Positions 33,871 through 45,688 of a stretch of 64,000 nucleotides of DNA are shown here, piece by piece; positions within the stretch are counted from its first letter, which is position 1; each line of letters begins with the position of its first letter. Origin of the DNA: Pseudisothecium myosuroides (Eukaryota; Streptophyta; Bryopsida; Hypnales; Lembophyllaceae); NCBI GenBank assembly GCA_951799445.1, contig OX637290.1, forward strand, positions 1,986,501 to 2,050,500. Direction: 5' to 3'. The position numbers and the translations under genes are program-made. The notes below the pieces were generated by a model. It searched no databases and was not told where the DNA came from. It saw nothing but the letters and a program-made list of their open reading frames with translations.

Positions 33871-34230
33871 ATAATCCTTGGACTTGGCTAGATCGAATAT
33901 GTTTCGTTTCTAGGAGGGTTCAACAAAGGTGATATTGCCTGAGGACACCAGTGTTACATGCATATGTGCTATGATTTTTCCTCTGCCCTCCTAGAGCTTG
34001 ATCAACTATCAGGATGTGTGCACCAATGTGTGTGTTTTTTACCTCTTGACCCAAAATTCTAGATAGGCAAAAAGCTCTAATTTTTGTACAAAAATAATAA
34101 AGTTGTGGAAACAACTTTTGTTGCGGCAAGTAGTTTGTATCGGATTCCAATCCAACCACTCGTTATGTAAATTCAATTACATTATGCTAAATATGCGTGC
34201 AAGGCAAATTAATTGCCAAACCATCATTAT

Positions 34231-34990
34231 GAAAGTTATCAATGCAATGCATCACTCTGATTGGTTAAAGTGGAAAGCTGTTATAGAGGAGGAGTATGCT
34301 TCTTTGTTTAAGATATAAGTCTTTGGATCTATTATGAATGATCTCTCTTCTCGACCTTTTGGATATAAGCTGATATTTGTGCTCAAACAAGAAAAAAAAG
34401 GTTCACCTAAAAGCAGGTAGCATTTTTCTTTCATAAATACCTTATATCAACCAAATTTTGCAAAGAATCAATATGATAAATGCCTATCCACTATCCGCAC
34501 ATATGGTTGGTCGTAACAACAAAGAAGATGATCCTTAATGCCCTTGCAAGGAAGAGAAGGAACATTGGTTGAATAATATCCATACCTCGCTGCGGTCAGA
34601 GTACTTTTATATTTGGCTACATCTACAAGGTCTAATATTGCATTTGCAATCAATGTCCTTACAAGGCAGAGTGCTTGTCCTACACTACAACATTGGAATG
34701 GAATTAAACACCTTCTTCATTATTTGAAAGGCATTGAAGATTTGGAATTATATTATACTTGATCAACAGATCCCGCATTGGTTGGATATACTGATGTTGG
34801 CTATAGATCTAACCTTGCATCATCTAAGTCTCAAATTGGCTACGTTTTCTTACGACATGGAGCTGCAATATCTTGAAAATCGAGCAAGCATTTGAAATCA
34901 AGAAAGTTATATCAATAGATATCAGTGAATCTTTTTACCAAGGCTCTTTCATTATGTACTCATTGTCGACTTCTTCATGGCATTGGAATG
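34231..34990 (+). pseudogene. Copia pol remnant (reverse transcriptase and RNase H)
   Basis: Pieces in three frames: WLKWKAVIEEEYASLFK (start of the Copia RT domain, about 34261-34315); RPFGYKLIFVLKQ (next conserved RT block, about 34350); YPLSAHMVGRNNKEDDP (about 34480); and LVGYTDVGYRSNLASSKSQ with IGYVFLRHGAAIS (RNase H region, about 34780-34875). Much of the RT, including the catalytic FxDD block, is deleted, and stops and frameshifts separate the rest. Non-functional. Confidence 0.85.
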
Positions 34991-35284
34991 TGGTGACTTA
35001 AGATGTTAGAATAGAAAGTTCAATAAATTTTTATTATGAAAATTGTAGAAACCTTTGCTATCCTTCCATGGATTTTTTTCCCACTGGGTTTTACTATGAG
35101 AATGGATTGATAAAGGTGTTGTACTCTTTTTCCTTCATTTGTGGTTTTGTCCTTGACTATAGTCAAGATATTCCCGGATAAAATTTTAATGAGGCAGCAA
35201 ACATATACCTTACTAGAATATAGAAATAATAGTATATGACATTGCATAGAATTTTATATAAATGTTATGTCAAGCAAGGAGGAG

Positions 35285-35504
35285 TGTTAAATAACATCTT
35301 ATCTTAATACGCTCTCCACTTGTAGTTCACTAAAGTTTACTTTAGTTTAAGGATACCTTGGACCAATAGTAGAGGAGGATAATTATTTATAGATTGTCTC
35401 TCAATATATATTTACTTTATTCTGAATATATTGATACTATTTTCTTCTTGCATACTTTGGTTATATAATTCTTTGTAGTTTCATTTCGTTTCCTATTCTC
35501 AACA
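35285..35504 (+). repeat. Copia 3' LTR
   Basis: TGTTAAATAACATC to TTCTCAACA, 220 bp, preceded by a polypurine tract and followed by the TSD copy CAAAT. Confidence 0.88.
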
Positions 35505-35509
35505 CAAAT

Positions 35510-36638
35510 TTCTCTGCGTCTAGAGCTTTCAGCAATTGGGCTTCATCATTGTTAGGGTTTCTATTTATTTGGGACTAGGAGAATCAGTGCAAGCGCAAGT
35601 GAAGATGGCGTTTCCATGGCGGATATTAGTCAGTCCAACATTGTTGGCTTGCCTCAAAGCTGCGCATATCAATATCTACTTGCCGCACAATTTGCTCGTC
35701 ATCCGCATCTTGTTCGCTTGTGCACAACTTGTCCTTTTCGCTTTTCTAGGCTTGATTTACTAGCACATTAGCCGCAATGGCGATGAAAAAAAATCTGTGA
35801 AAGTTAAGGTACCTTTGCTTATGTAAGTGTTCTTACTTTGTGTTCCAATCAATCCCCTGCTTATGTAAATCAGGATTTCATGGAAGGCGTTGGTGCAACT
35901 TTGGTGTTGGTGATCGGGTGTGCTTGGCTTTTTTTTGTGGTTTGGAAAGAATTTTGTTGTAGCCTATGAGCTTGCGCATGTCTTTATTTTCACTCCCGCT
36001 CGGGGTGTTGATTTGAACCTGCAGTCATTGTTTTGTGACAAATCGCAGATGTAGTCTAAACCCTAAGCTAATGGATCTAACCATCTAATCAGCGAGTGTT
36101 TTTATGGATTTCATAGGTCTCTACTTTGTAGCCTAGATTTAGAAGGGTCACTCCTTAGTTTGGGTTGTTTTGGGGTATTATTACCATGTAAGCCTTTTTG
36201 CATTGTTTCCACCCTTACCATCTTGACTCTGATTTTTTAGTCTTTTTGAGTGAAGAATTATGATCTTTTCAGACACCACGCTCATGACGTACTTATCATG
36301 AAGGTTTAAATGCTTTCTTTCCCATGATGTTTTATGGCTCCAAATCTTTGTAGTGAAAATTTGAATGTGATTCTTTCTATGATGCAGAGGAGGGCCTGAT
36401 GAAGTAAAAGAGATGACACGTAAGGACTTGATATGTACAAACTTTGGAAGATTGCCTTTTATTTTGGAGGGGTTAGTGGATTTTTTTCCATCGAATTTTT
36501 CATTTCTGTTGAGATCAATTGAACTTAAACATGTGGAAGGAGTCTCATCTCAAAGAGTCCCGCATTATATTCTCGAAGTTATTGATGATGTGTTAATGAC
36601 ATTGACACTGACTTAAAAATTTCTCAAATATTAATCTA
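35510..36638. other. Possible upstream part of an unidentified gene
   Basis: Two GC-raised open stretches, about 35536-35763 and 36400-36616 (the latter with NFGRLPFILEGLVDFFPSN after a possible acceptor near 36386), could be exons of the gene whose 3' exons are at 37844-38489. No family is recognised and junctions cannot be proven. Confidence 0.25.
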
Positions 36639-37370
36639 GGGTGATTGCACGAAACACCTGTACTATTTGTTGCGTTTTGCAATAGTACTCATGATTTTTT
36701 CTGGAGTACTCTAAAATTAGAAAATCAATTTAAAAAAAAATTAAAAATATGGCCAATGTATGCACCTTTAAGATGAAGGTAACCACCAAAGGAAATTCAT
36801 TAAAAAATTCTCTAAGTAGGAGAACTAGAAAAGTGCCAAATCTTAAGAAAATACATACTTTGATGTTTTAATTAGTAGAAAATAGGAAAAAACTTAAATA
36901 AAAAAAATAAAAATTGGCCATTTGTGACAACTCTATGGAGATGGTCATTCACCAAAAAACCCACCAAAATAATTTTTTACATGCTTCAAAATGCTAGTAG
37001 AAAGGGACTCAATTTGTGGACTTCTACACCACACAAAATTAAGTATTTTTAGAATCCCTTTGGACAATAGCTACAAGTCTACTAGAAAGCCATCTCTACC
37101 AAATTTTAGCTCCAAATTCGTTTTTATGGGTACTAAATAGTACTAAAAATCTCCAAATTGGCATTTGTGACATAATATCGGGGGCTATTATTAAATAGTA
37201 AAACATTTTTAAAAAATTCCAAAAAAAATAGACAAGGTGTATAGTAGTCATCAGTACCTCGTCTATGAATTTTGAATCATTTGGAGTCAAAACCCAAGAA
37301 TTATGGCCAAAAAACTAATCAGCACGAGACGTGTGACAGAAAATAGTACAAGTGTTTCATGCAATCACCC
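36639..37370. mobile_element. 730-bp MITE with 4-bp TSD (family G, copy 2)
   Basis: 732 bp from GGGTGATTGCACGAAACAC to GTGTTTCATGCAATCACCC, with TCTA duplicated at 36635-36638 and 37371-37374. Highly similar to copy 1. Confidence 0.85.
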
Positions 37371-37843
37371 TCTAATACTTAGTGAGAATTGTACCTACTA
37401 AGAATTGTGTCAACGTAATGGGATTCTTTTGTTATGCTTTCCATCATATTCTTGATAGAAGTAGCTATTCTCACAATTTTTGCGAATGTTGTTTCTAGAT
37501 GAGATCCAAAGTCCCCTATCAAATTTAGTTAGGCTTCTAATGTTCATCTATTGTATGTATTCAGAAAGTCGCAATGGCTGTTGGTATCCATGTTTGTATG
37601 GCATATATGCCCATACTCTTTATGGAAATGGGTATTTTCCTCAGGACCTTTCTATCTTACATGTAGACTTTGATTTTTAGGATGTTATGACTTACGGAAG
37701 TTTTGATCTCCTGTATGACTTGCTGAAATTTAAACACAAATTACATGTCATTTCTCACTGACAATGATTGTGGATGTAGTGAGTGAACTGTTTACTTTTT
37801 ACAACCAAGCCTATTTTCTATTTGCCTTATACATTCTAAACAG

Positions 37844-38489
37844 CAAGGATGACAAATTGAAGCGACCATTTCCTATTGACTCACTTGTGGCCAAGTAAGT
37901 AATCTCTCAGCGCACGAAAAGGGAAATGCTTTCAGTTATATTTTTAAGTATGTGCTGCCCAAATTTTATCAATATTGGTATGGCTTGTGACTTTCTATTA
38001 TTTGAATGAAAAATATTTTAAAATTTAATCATTCTTGGCCTTGTAGGTTGAAAGCTGATAATCCTTGGTTTGTGAGATTTCAAAGTGACAATCAGAACAA
38101 ACTTGCAACTAGGGTCTATGAATCTTATTTCATATTTGGGGCTAGGGCTCAGTTTTGAAGTAGCTACATATATTGTATACATAAGTTCACTAGTTTGTAT
38201 TGATGCCATATGCATGTTTCAGAGCCATCAAACCAACCTATATACCTTCCTTAATATAATTATTAATGAAATTTTTCATCTGTTTTTTTTCCCTGCCCAC
38301 AATAGATCTGAAGCCATGAAGAAGGAGCTTGCCGCAGAGCAAGAACGTCAAGTCAAGAAGAACAATGATGACGTTGGTGAACCGATGCCGTCAATTGAAG
38401 ATTCTGTTAACACCACAGGAAGCCAACTGTTGTCAAGGGCAGAGAGAAGACCACGACGTGTTGAAATTGTTGATGTGAATGAAGAGTAG
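37844..38489 (+). CDS. Unidentified gene, three putative 3' exons
   Basis: Exon 37844-37894 (DDKLKRPFPIDSLVAK) joins in phase, through good GT and AG sites, to 38047-38113 (LKADNPWFVRFQSDNQNKLA). A third exon follows an acceptor at 38304-38305: SEAMKKELAAEQERQV, then an acidic tail ending VEIVDVNEE and a TAG at 38489. The charged, helical C-terminus looks like real protein. The junction of exons two and three is one base out of phase with the visible GT donor at 38114, so the gene may be decayed or use another splice. I do not recognise the family. Confidence 0.35.
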
Positions 38490-39244
38490 TGGTCCGGGTT
38501 TTGTATACTGTAGTCCTCGCTTGTGTTGACAAAGAGAGACGATGTTATTGATGCTCTATTGTTTGCAAGTGGATTTACATGAAGTTGCAGTTGCAAATTA
38601 GATCAGTTCCTTAGCTCCAATATGGTTAGTGTTTTCCAACAAGTTAGTGCAGATTCTGTTTTGAGGGTTGTACATTCAAATTTTTGGCATGTTCCTTTTC
38701 TTTTCTTTAGTAAGGTTGCACAGAAGTCTTGTAGTAGACACTCCTAGATTTTTCATACCAATATGAAACAATAGGTTCTCTTGTTTGCATTGCATTTTCA
38801 TTGCATTGCAACAACAATGAGTCATCTTGTAATAGTGAAAGTTGTGCTTTGGTGTTTGAACATTGTATGGTATATGTAAGGTTTAATTTTGGGTCACTTC
38901 TAGATAAGAGTCACGATTAAATGTCTTTGTCTGAACTCCTAACCCCTTAGGACTAATTCCATTGTCCTATGACCAAATATTGTTTTTGAGCTCAATTTTG
39001 CTTTTTAAATCATATTTGAACATCAATGTAAAATTATTGTTACATGAGATTGCCGATCAATGTTGTATTTTTGTTCATCTTTTAATGTTCATCTTATATC
39101 GCTTGATAGCCATGTTTTTTGGCTCTTGCAACTTCAAAGGGCTAACCCTAGTAGGACGTTCAAGGTAGTCATGCCCAAAACACTTCAAGGAAATTGAACT
39201 TAGTATCTTTTCAAACCTCAAGGTAGCCATCCTTTGGTATGTAT
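38490..39244. other. Putative 3' UTR and intergenic sequence
   Basis: T-rich sequence following the putative exon stop; no further gene or repeat end is seen. Confidence 0.35.
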
Positions 39245-39851
39245 AGTCAGGTCCAATTCATTTACAATTTTTTCATTTAGTTTTCATTGGAAAGTTCAGC
39301 AACTTTAGAAAGCTCTAGCGTGCTAAAAAATGAACCGATTTTGAAACGACAAATTGTGTTGGAATTGCAATAAAGTGTACTTCAACTTCATAACAAGTGG
39401 AAAATGAATAATGTAAAATCATACAACAATTTGTATTCCTTTTATACACTATCTACCATTTCATAGAGAACCTTTGGAAGATAGTCAAAGATTTTTTGCA
39501 TTTGGGTGAAGAACAAGCAAGAAATCATACAAGCAATTCAAGTGGTATGTGACTAAGTATCTCTAAAGCAATTGTGAAGGTTCATTTCTTATATGTACCA
39601 TTGAATACAAGTTGTAATTTTCACAAATGTTGGCAACACTAGATAGTACATAGTGTATAGAAAACATCAAACTCTTTGTGTGATTTTCAATTTCACATAA
39701 GTTTTTGTAATGATGATAAAGTAGACTTTAGTGCAATTCTAACACAGCTCAAAATTCAAAATTCCGTTCATTTTTTAACACTCACAAGTCTCCCAAAGTT
39801 CTCCTAATCTCAGGAGGATTCAAAAACTCGTAATTCAGCTGGACTTGACTG
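39245..39851. mobile_element. TA-flanked TIR element (family C, copy 1 of a tandem pair)
   Basis: About 607 bp, closely matching the next element at a 610-bp offset over most of its length. Its ends are diverged: AGTCAGGTCCAATTCATTTAC on the left and GTCCAGCTGAATTACGAG as the reverse complement of the right. TA at 39852-39853 separates it from copy 2. Confidence 0.7.
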
Positions 39852-39853
39852 TA

Positions 39854-40462
39854 CAGTCGGGTATAGGAACCTTACGAATTTTCCAGTCAGTTTTCTCTAG
39901 AAAGTTCATCAACTTCAAGAAGCTCTAGCATGCTAAAAAATGAACCGATTTTGGAATCGCAAATTGCATTGGAATTGCAATGAAGTGCACTTCAACTTCA
40001 AAACAAGTGGAAAATGAATAATGTAAAATCATACAACAATTTGAATTTCTTTTATACACTATCTACCATTTCATAGAGAACCTTTGGAAGATAGTCAAAG
40101 TTTTTTTTGCAATGGGGTGAAGAACAAGCAAGAAATCATACAAGCAATTCATGTGATATGTTATCAAGTATCTCTTAAGCAATTGTGAAGGTTCATTTCT
40201 TATATGTACCATTGAATACAAGTTGTAACTTTCACAAATGTTGGCAACACTCCATAGTACATAGTATATAGAAAACATCAAACTCTTTGTATGATTTTCA
40301 ATTACATATTTATGTTTGTAATGATGATAAAATAGACTTCAGTGTGATTCCAACACAATTCAAAATTCAAAATTTTGTTCATTTTTTAGTGCACACGACC
40401 CTCCCAAAGTTGACCTAATCTCAACAGGATGCAAAAATTCGTAAGGTTCCTGTACCCGACTG
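39854..40462. mobile_element. TA-flanked TIR element (family C, copy 2)
   Basis: 609 bp with ends CAGTCGGGTATAGGAACC and the reverse complement of CAGTCGGGTACAGGAACC, flanked by TA at 39852-39853 and 40463-40464. Tc1/mariner-type by TSD. A 72-codon - frame within it has no motif. Confidence 0.8.
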
Positions 40463-40687
40463 TACATGGCTCGGACAAGTTCTTCACCCGCCCAATCTCT
40501 GATGTCCTATATTTGTGCAACTTATTGCAAGTAGTTCCCAAATCTGATTTAAAAATCATCTGAATTAGAGAGTCACTCCAGGAGTCACTCAGTTGTGCCT
40601 GTGAAGAACATACTAGTATCTTACTAAGACATTATTAATTAAAGATGAACACGTACCCTTGAGTGTAATATCAGTGTGTTCTTATTA

Positions 40688-41096
40688 AGGTAGGAGGCTC
40701 AGAAATGGAGCATCTAAGGGCTGGTCCCCCTTTTTCATGTATTTCCTTGCACGGGAATATTTTTAGCTCATTTTTCAGACATAGAGAAATTGATGAGGAA
40801 TCTAACCCAAGTGGTTTCGTATTTTTCCGATCATTTTTGAATTACTTATGAATTTTCAAACGAGTTGGGTCATAGGTCCCTATTTGTGACCCTAGGTCTT
40901 TCATAAGCGGTTCACTTGCAATTTCAAATAAAAATGGGGAAAGCAAAGAGAATGATTGGCTCTTGCAATTAATAATGCTTGTTTCCTTGATTCATTCAAT
41001 GACTATACTAGTCAATTTCAGAACCAACTCATGTCTATTTCACAGCCATTTATAGGGTCCATTCTAAATGCCCGCTCTGTTTACAGCCTCCTACCT
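40688..41096. mobile_element. TA-flanked MITE (family A)
   Basis: 409 bp from AGGTAGGAGGCTCAGAAATG to the inverted end GCCTCCTACCT, flanked by TA. Nearly identical along its length to 57485-57894 and, inverted, 59169-59578, so the family moved fairly recently. Confidence 0.88.
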
Positions 41097-42099
41097 TAGT
41101 ATCCTCAACTTCATCATTTGCTTGTAGTCTTTGGGCCGTTGTCAATGCATGTATGTAGAATTAAGAGCATCCTAGGCTCAGTCGCTTCATCTTGAAGTTC
41201 TTTCAACTTTTCTAGCCTTCAACTCCGCAATTTTTTGGTTGGTGCAATCATTTTCAAAATCAATCTAAGGTCAGACCAACCATTACCAACCAGGAGCCAA
41301 TTTCCAAGTTGTAGGATGTTCTATTTCCAACCAAGGCTTAGAATGTTTTCTTTTTCAAGGTTGGAACTAATAAGGTCATGACACATGTCCCAAAGTGTCA
41401 AAAAATATATGGAAAATATTGAGTGGGAAAGTAGTATTGGCTATGATTGGATTTAGAAGACTCTAGTGATTGGTAATGGTTTGGGAACACTTTTTGGCTC
41501 CTGGAAATCATAGTAATTTCAATTGTGGGGATAAAATTACAAAAAATTTAGAGTCCCAATATTTCTTATTTCTCTACAAGAGAAAAATTTCCTCTGCCTC
41601 ACATTGCTCCTCATGTGTGCTGAAATTGCTTGAGTGATTAGGTATAGGTGGTTCAACCTTACACTCTCTAAGACCTACAAACTTTGTCAGCCTTTTGGGC
41701 TTTTTCTGCAGGCCTCTAATTGCTCTACCAAGTACTACTCACTGACTCAGTCTCCAATTCATTCACGGTTCCGTCTTGTATTGTAACTACACCTAAAATC
41801 GACCAAATAAGCAATTCAATAGAGTCCCCATTATGATATTAAAAACTTTGTGTGGGGTCTTGTTGGCAGTCAAAAGAGGATTCTAGATTCTCTTAGAATG
41901 AATTTTCAGACACCGTATGAATAAACTTTGAATATTCAAAGTGCTGAAAATAGATGTTTCTAAAATTGACCCTAGACTCTCATGAAAAGTGGAAGTACAT
42001 TTTAGGCAAGAATTTGTAGGGACTGATTTTAGAAAGGGATTGAAATTAAGTGTAGTTACCTTAGTTCATTCTCAAAATTTCCCTTAGTCTCTTCTTGCA
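41097..42099. other. Intergenic, no gene supported
   Basis: The segment at about 41330-41400 ('ttccaacc...aaggttgg-actaat...gtgacacatg') recurs diverged at about 43930-44010. Nothing else is recognised. Confidence 0.35.
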
Positions 42100-42292
42100 A
42101 ACATGCGAAAGTTATGAGGAATTCTAGTTTGCGGATAGGTATGGAATCCAGAGATGCAATATCTATCCGCTAATTGGAATTCCTCATAACTTTCATTTCA
42201 TTAATCAAAATGTAATGATTCAAAGTATTCTATGTATACTTAAATCTTTAGAATCAATTTCAAATTTTAATTTTAAAAAAAGTGATTTTTAA
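42100..42292. mobile_element. Truncated foldback of family T
   Basis: Short palindrome built on TTTGCGGATAGGTATGGA and its complement, with the flanking 'ttatgaggaattctag' / 'ctcataacttt' arms of the copy A/C hairpins. It appears to be the remains of an older foldback next to the full copy that follows. Confidence 0.6.
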
Positions 42293-43261
42293 CCCCTAAA
42301 GGAAAAAGCTGCGTTTTTTTGCAACATAGCGATTTTGGGCAGCTCACCACAAATGGAGTTTTTCTTTTTTTTTCTTTAAGAATTTCACACAACATGTACC
42401 CAAGGAGTAGCTTTAAGACCCAACAATTTTCATAACTTTTGACTATATAGTTAAAAAGTTATTGCATGATACGTAATTTTCATTGAACTTTGGGCAGCCC
42501 GGGCAAATAAAAAAACTTCTTTGAAAATGATTTAAAAATAAATAAATTTAAATTGGTTCTCTACATTTATATATACATGGGAAGCTTTGAATCATTCCAT
42601 TTTGACCAATGAATCAAAAGTTATGAGGAGTTTTAGTTTGCGGATAGGTATGGAGTCTCTAAAAAGCATACCTATCCGCAAACTAAAACTCCTCATAACT
42701 TTTGACTCATTGGTCAAAATGGAATGATTCAAAGCTTCCCATGTATATATAATTGTAGAGAACCAATTTAAATTTATTTATTTTTAAATCATTTTCAAAG
42801 AAGTTTTTTGATTTGCCCGGGCTGCCCAAAGTTCAATGAAAATTACGTATCATGCAATAACTTTTTAACTATATAGTCAAAAGTTATGAAAATTGTTGGG
42901 TCTTAAAGCTACTCCTTGGGCACATGTTGTGTAAAATTTTCAAAAAATAAAAATAAAAACTCTACTTGTAGTGAGCTGCTCCAAAATCGCTATGTTGCCA
43001 AAAAAACACGGCTTGGTTCTTTAATTACGGATTAAAGAAGTTCTTTTAGCTACCCGGGTTGCCCACCAAACATTGAAAATCATATATCATACAATAACTT
43101 TTTAACTATGTGGTCAAAAGATATGAAAATTATTGGGCTTTAAAGCTATTCCTTGGGCACATATTGTGTGAAATTTTCAAAAATAAAAATAAAAATTCCG
43201 TTCGTAGTGACCTGCCCAAGATTGCTATGTTGCCAAAAATCGGTGTTTGGACCTTTAGAGG
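42293..43261. mobile_element. TTAA-flanked foldback element (family T, copy C)
   Basis: 969 bp between TTAA at 42289-42292 and 43262-43265. The first 720 bp form a palindrome centred near 42655, related to copy A. The last 240 bp (from about 43020) are a third copy of the arm sequence, giving arm-arm-arm. No ORF. Confidence 0.78.
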
Positions 43262-43565
43262 TTAACAAAATTGTTCATTAGAGTTCTGGTGAAACTTTGT
43301 GCTTGGGAATAATGGTTGAGAATTGTTTAGAGAATTGACTTGGAGGGAGACTTGTTTCACTAAACAATCTGATAGTTAGCGAGTGATTGCTCCTGATCAA
43401 TGTGTGTCGGAAATTTCTGTGGATGGCTGCAAAGATTTGTTGGATACTGTAATTTATTTTTGTTCACTGGCAAGCTCTTTTTGAATTGGATTTGTTCTCG
43501 AATGAATTGATGAAGCTGTATGAGCACACGAAATGGGTCACTTTTAAACAATATAAGGTAGAAGC

Positions 43566-43885
43566 ACTACACTAAAAAGGGTATTTAGTGTTGGCAACAC
43601 TATTTGCGAACCATGACACTAAATATCATTAAGCCTACTAAAGTAAGTAACATTAAATGTAATTTCTAACATTAAATATACTCTATGGTAAATCTGAAAT
43701 CTGAAAATGTTTACATTTAGTGTTAGAACTTATTAAAAGAAGGTAGAAGGGAAGAGAAGGCGAAGGCGGCGCATTGAAGTTTAGCACTACACTAATCGTC
43801 CTAAAATTGACATTTAGTGTAGGGTCAAGTAGGGTGGTAATTACACTAAATGTAATCCAACACTAAATACCCTTTTTAGTGTAGT
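43566..43885. mobile_element. TIR element with ACTACACTAAAA ends, copy 2
   Basis: 320 bp from ACTACACTAAAAAGGGTATT to the inverted complement. The end sequence and the 'TTAGTGTTGG-AACACTA' words match copy 1 at 26749, but the interior is shorter. Confidence 0.7.
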
Positions 43886-44185
43886 TGGCAACCTCGCCCT
43901 GTGGCCAAACTATAGGGTGCGTTATTTCCAACCTCAGATTGGAACTCAAGCTTGAAATGTGTGTTTTTTGGTCCTTTTCAAGGTTGGGACTAATATAATT
44001 GTGACACATGTTTAAAACCAGTGAGCAAGGAAGTGAGCAAGGAACTAGTTCTTCAATGATTAGAATTACAATACTCTCAACATTGACTATGGGTCAACAA
44101 TACTTTTTGGCTCGCGAAATTCACAATAACTTCAAATTCGGGAATAAAATTATGAAAAATTATGAATCCCCATATTTCCTATCTT

Positions 44186-44511
44186 CCTATCATTAGATGA
44201 GATTTCAGCCTCCTGGAGGGCTGCGTGTTCCCAGCTGTGGGAACTGCCGAATTCAGGGCCGCGGCAGCTCGCTGACGTGGCCGAGCGACTGCCACGTTGG
44301 AAAAAAAATATTTTTTTTTTCAAAAAAAAAAAATGAATTTTTTTTTCTGTTTTTTTTTTCATTTCAAGATTAATTTTTTTTTTTTTTTTTTTGAATTTCT
44401 AGAAATTTTTTTAATCGGGAACAGCCGTTCTCTGAAACTGCGGGGGGAACCAGCGTCAGGAACGGGCCTGAAACGGCCCTCCTGACCCCCAAAAAAACAT
44501 CTAATGGTAGG
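44186..44511. mobile_element. GC-rich MITE-like unit
   Basis: 326 bp with 14-bp inverted ends CCTATCATTAGATG / CATCTAATGGTAGG (one mismatch). The interior has two GC-rich blocks around long A and T runs. The TSD is not resolved. Confidence 0.5.
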
Positions 44512-44872
44512 GAAAATTTCCACCACCTCATACTCCTTACCATCTAGTTGAAATTTGCTTAAATGATCTACTACTAGTGCTTTTACCTCACAGTTACACT
44601 TTCCTTAATCCAAGAGTAAAGAATACATGTACTGGTAATTATCCCTATCACAAGTCAAGTTACATTTCTAACCACTCAACCTATTCTAGTTTTGAATGTT
44701 TTATTCCTCTGTCATATTAGTATTTTTTTCTATTACATATTATGAAAGAGTATCCTTATCACGAAGTATCATGATTCTACTTTAGGTTTTGTAGGTACCA
44801 ATGCAGATACTGTACAATTTTGAAAGATCAATTGTAATTTTTCCCTTAATAAGTTCAAGAAGGCTACTCTAA

Positions 44873-45684
44873 CCCCTAAAGCCCGGAGGTTTATTTTGGG
44901 CAGAAATTATGAAAAATTGCCATTTTTAGGGCAATGAAAAATAAATGAAAAATAAAGTTTTTTTTCAAAATTCAACCGTCCAAATTTGTACTAGACTACC
45001 ATAGGAATGTGTAGAAAAAATTTCAAAAACTTTGACCACACGGATTGAAAGATTATAACGTTTGAAGTTAGAAGAAAAAATTTTACTCTAGCCCTGCCCG
45101 ACAAGGCCAGCAGACTTTAACTCCTCCTAGAATGAAATTTTTACACTGCGTATGCTTATTTTTTTGGACATTTGCATCCTATATCATGTAAGTTACATAT
45201 ATGCCAAATTTCAGAAGATAATGAGCTTATTTGCAAAAGATTCTCAAAAGATTCCTAAATTGCCCGAGTTGCCAGAAAAGTTCAAGGCAGCATAACTTTT
45301 GATCTGGGCACCCGATCGGAAAAAAAAATAGATTTTCATTACGGGGTACGTATCTACACATTGTGTCAAAATTTCATGAACATCCGACCAAAATTGACTT
45401 CATAGGAACCTACCCGGATTTTCAATTGTCTGTTCAACAAACAATTGTCCTTAACCCTTGAACGACGCGGAGGACGTTTGACGTCCAATGAATGACAGAG
45501 CATCTTTCTATGTGGATAGAAGTGCAATTATTCATCCTCGGAATTTTGTTGTGAAAAGGGAAGGTCTTCTACAGTAGGTCAATTTCCAATGAGTGCTTTT
45601 CCATTTTGTTAAGGCAATGATTCACACGGTAATGGAAAGGGAGGATTTCAAGGGTCACGCCTTCGTCCTTTAAGGGTTAAGGGG
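44873..45684. mobile_element. Family T element (copy D) with a nested smaller element
   Basis: Starts CCCCTAAAGCCCGG after CTAA (a mutated TTAA) and ends in GGGG before TTAA at 45685-45688. The 222-bp element at 45455-45676 sits just inside its right end. Confidence 0.6.
45455..45676. mobile_element. Small TTAA-flanked element nested in copy D
   Basis: 222 bp from CCCTTGAACGACGCGGAGG to CGTCCTTTAAGGG with TTAA on both sides (45451-45454, 45677-45680). Ends resemble copy E at 55404 (CCCTTGAATGCCCGAGG). Confidence 0.75.
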
Positions 45685-45688
45685 TTAA

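Larger units (their letters stand above)
33061..35504 (+). mobile_element. Degenerate Ty1/Copia retrotransposon with intact 5-bp TSD
   Basis: 2444 bp flanked by CAAAT (33056-33060 and 35505-35509). LTRs are 33061-33248 and 35285-35504, both TG...CA. A polypurine tract, AAGGAGGAG, directly precedes the 3' LTR. The interior (about 2 kb) is far shorter than a full Copia element (about 4-5 kb) and keeps only broken RT/RNase H. The LTRs differ by indels and substitutions, so the insertion is old. The site after the 5' LTR resembles that of the element at 62388, so they are related families. Confidence 0.88.

Noticed and set aside
34330..34400. U2 snRNA-like sequence (CTCTCTTCTCGACCTTTTGG)
   Set aside because: It lies in frame within the Copia RT remnant (RPFGYKLIFVLKQ) at the expected domain position; the rest of U2 is absent.
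35990..36095. Second tRNA-derived SINE on the - strand (A-box-like TTAGCTTAGG, B-box-like GGTTCAAATC)
   Set aside because: The boxes are too far apart, and I find no poly(A) tail or flanking duplication.
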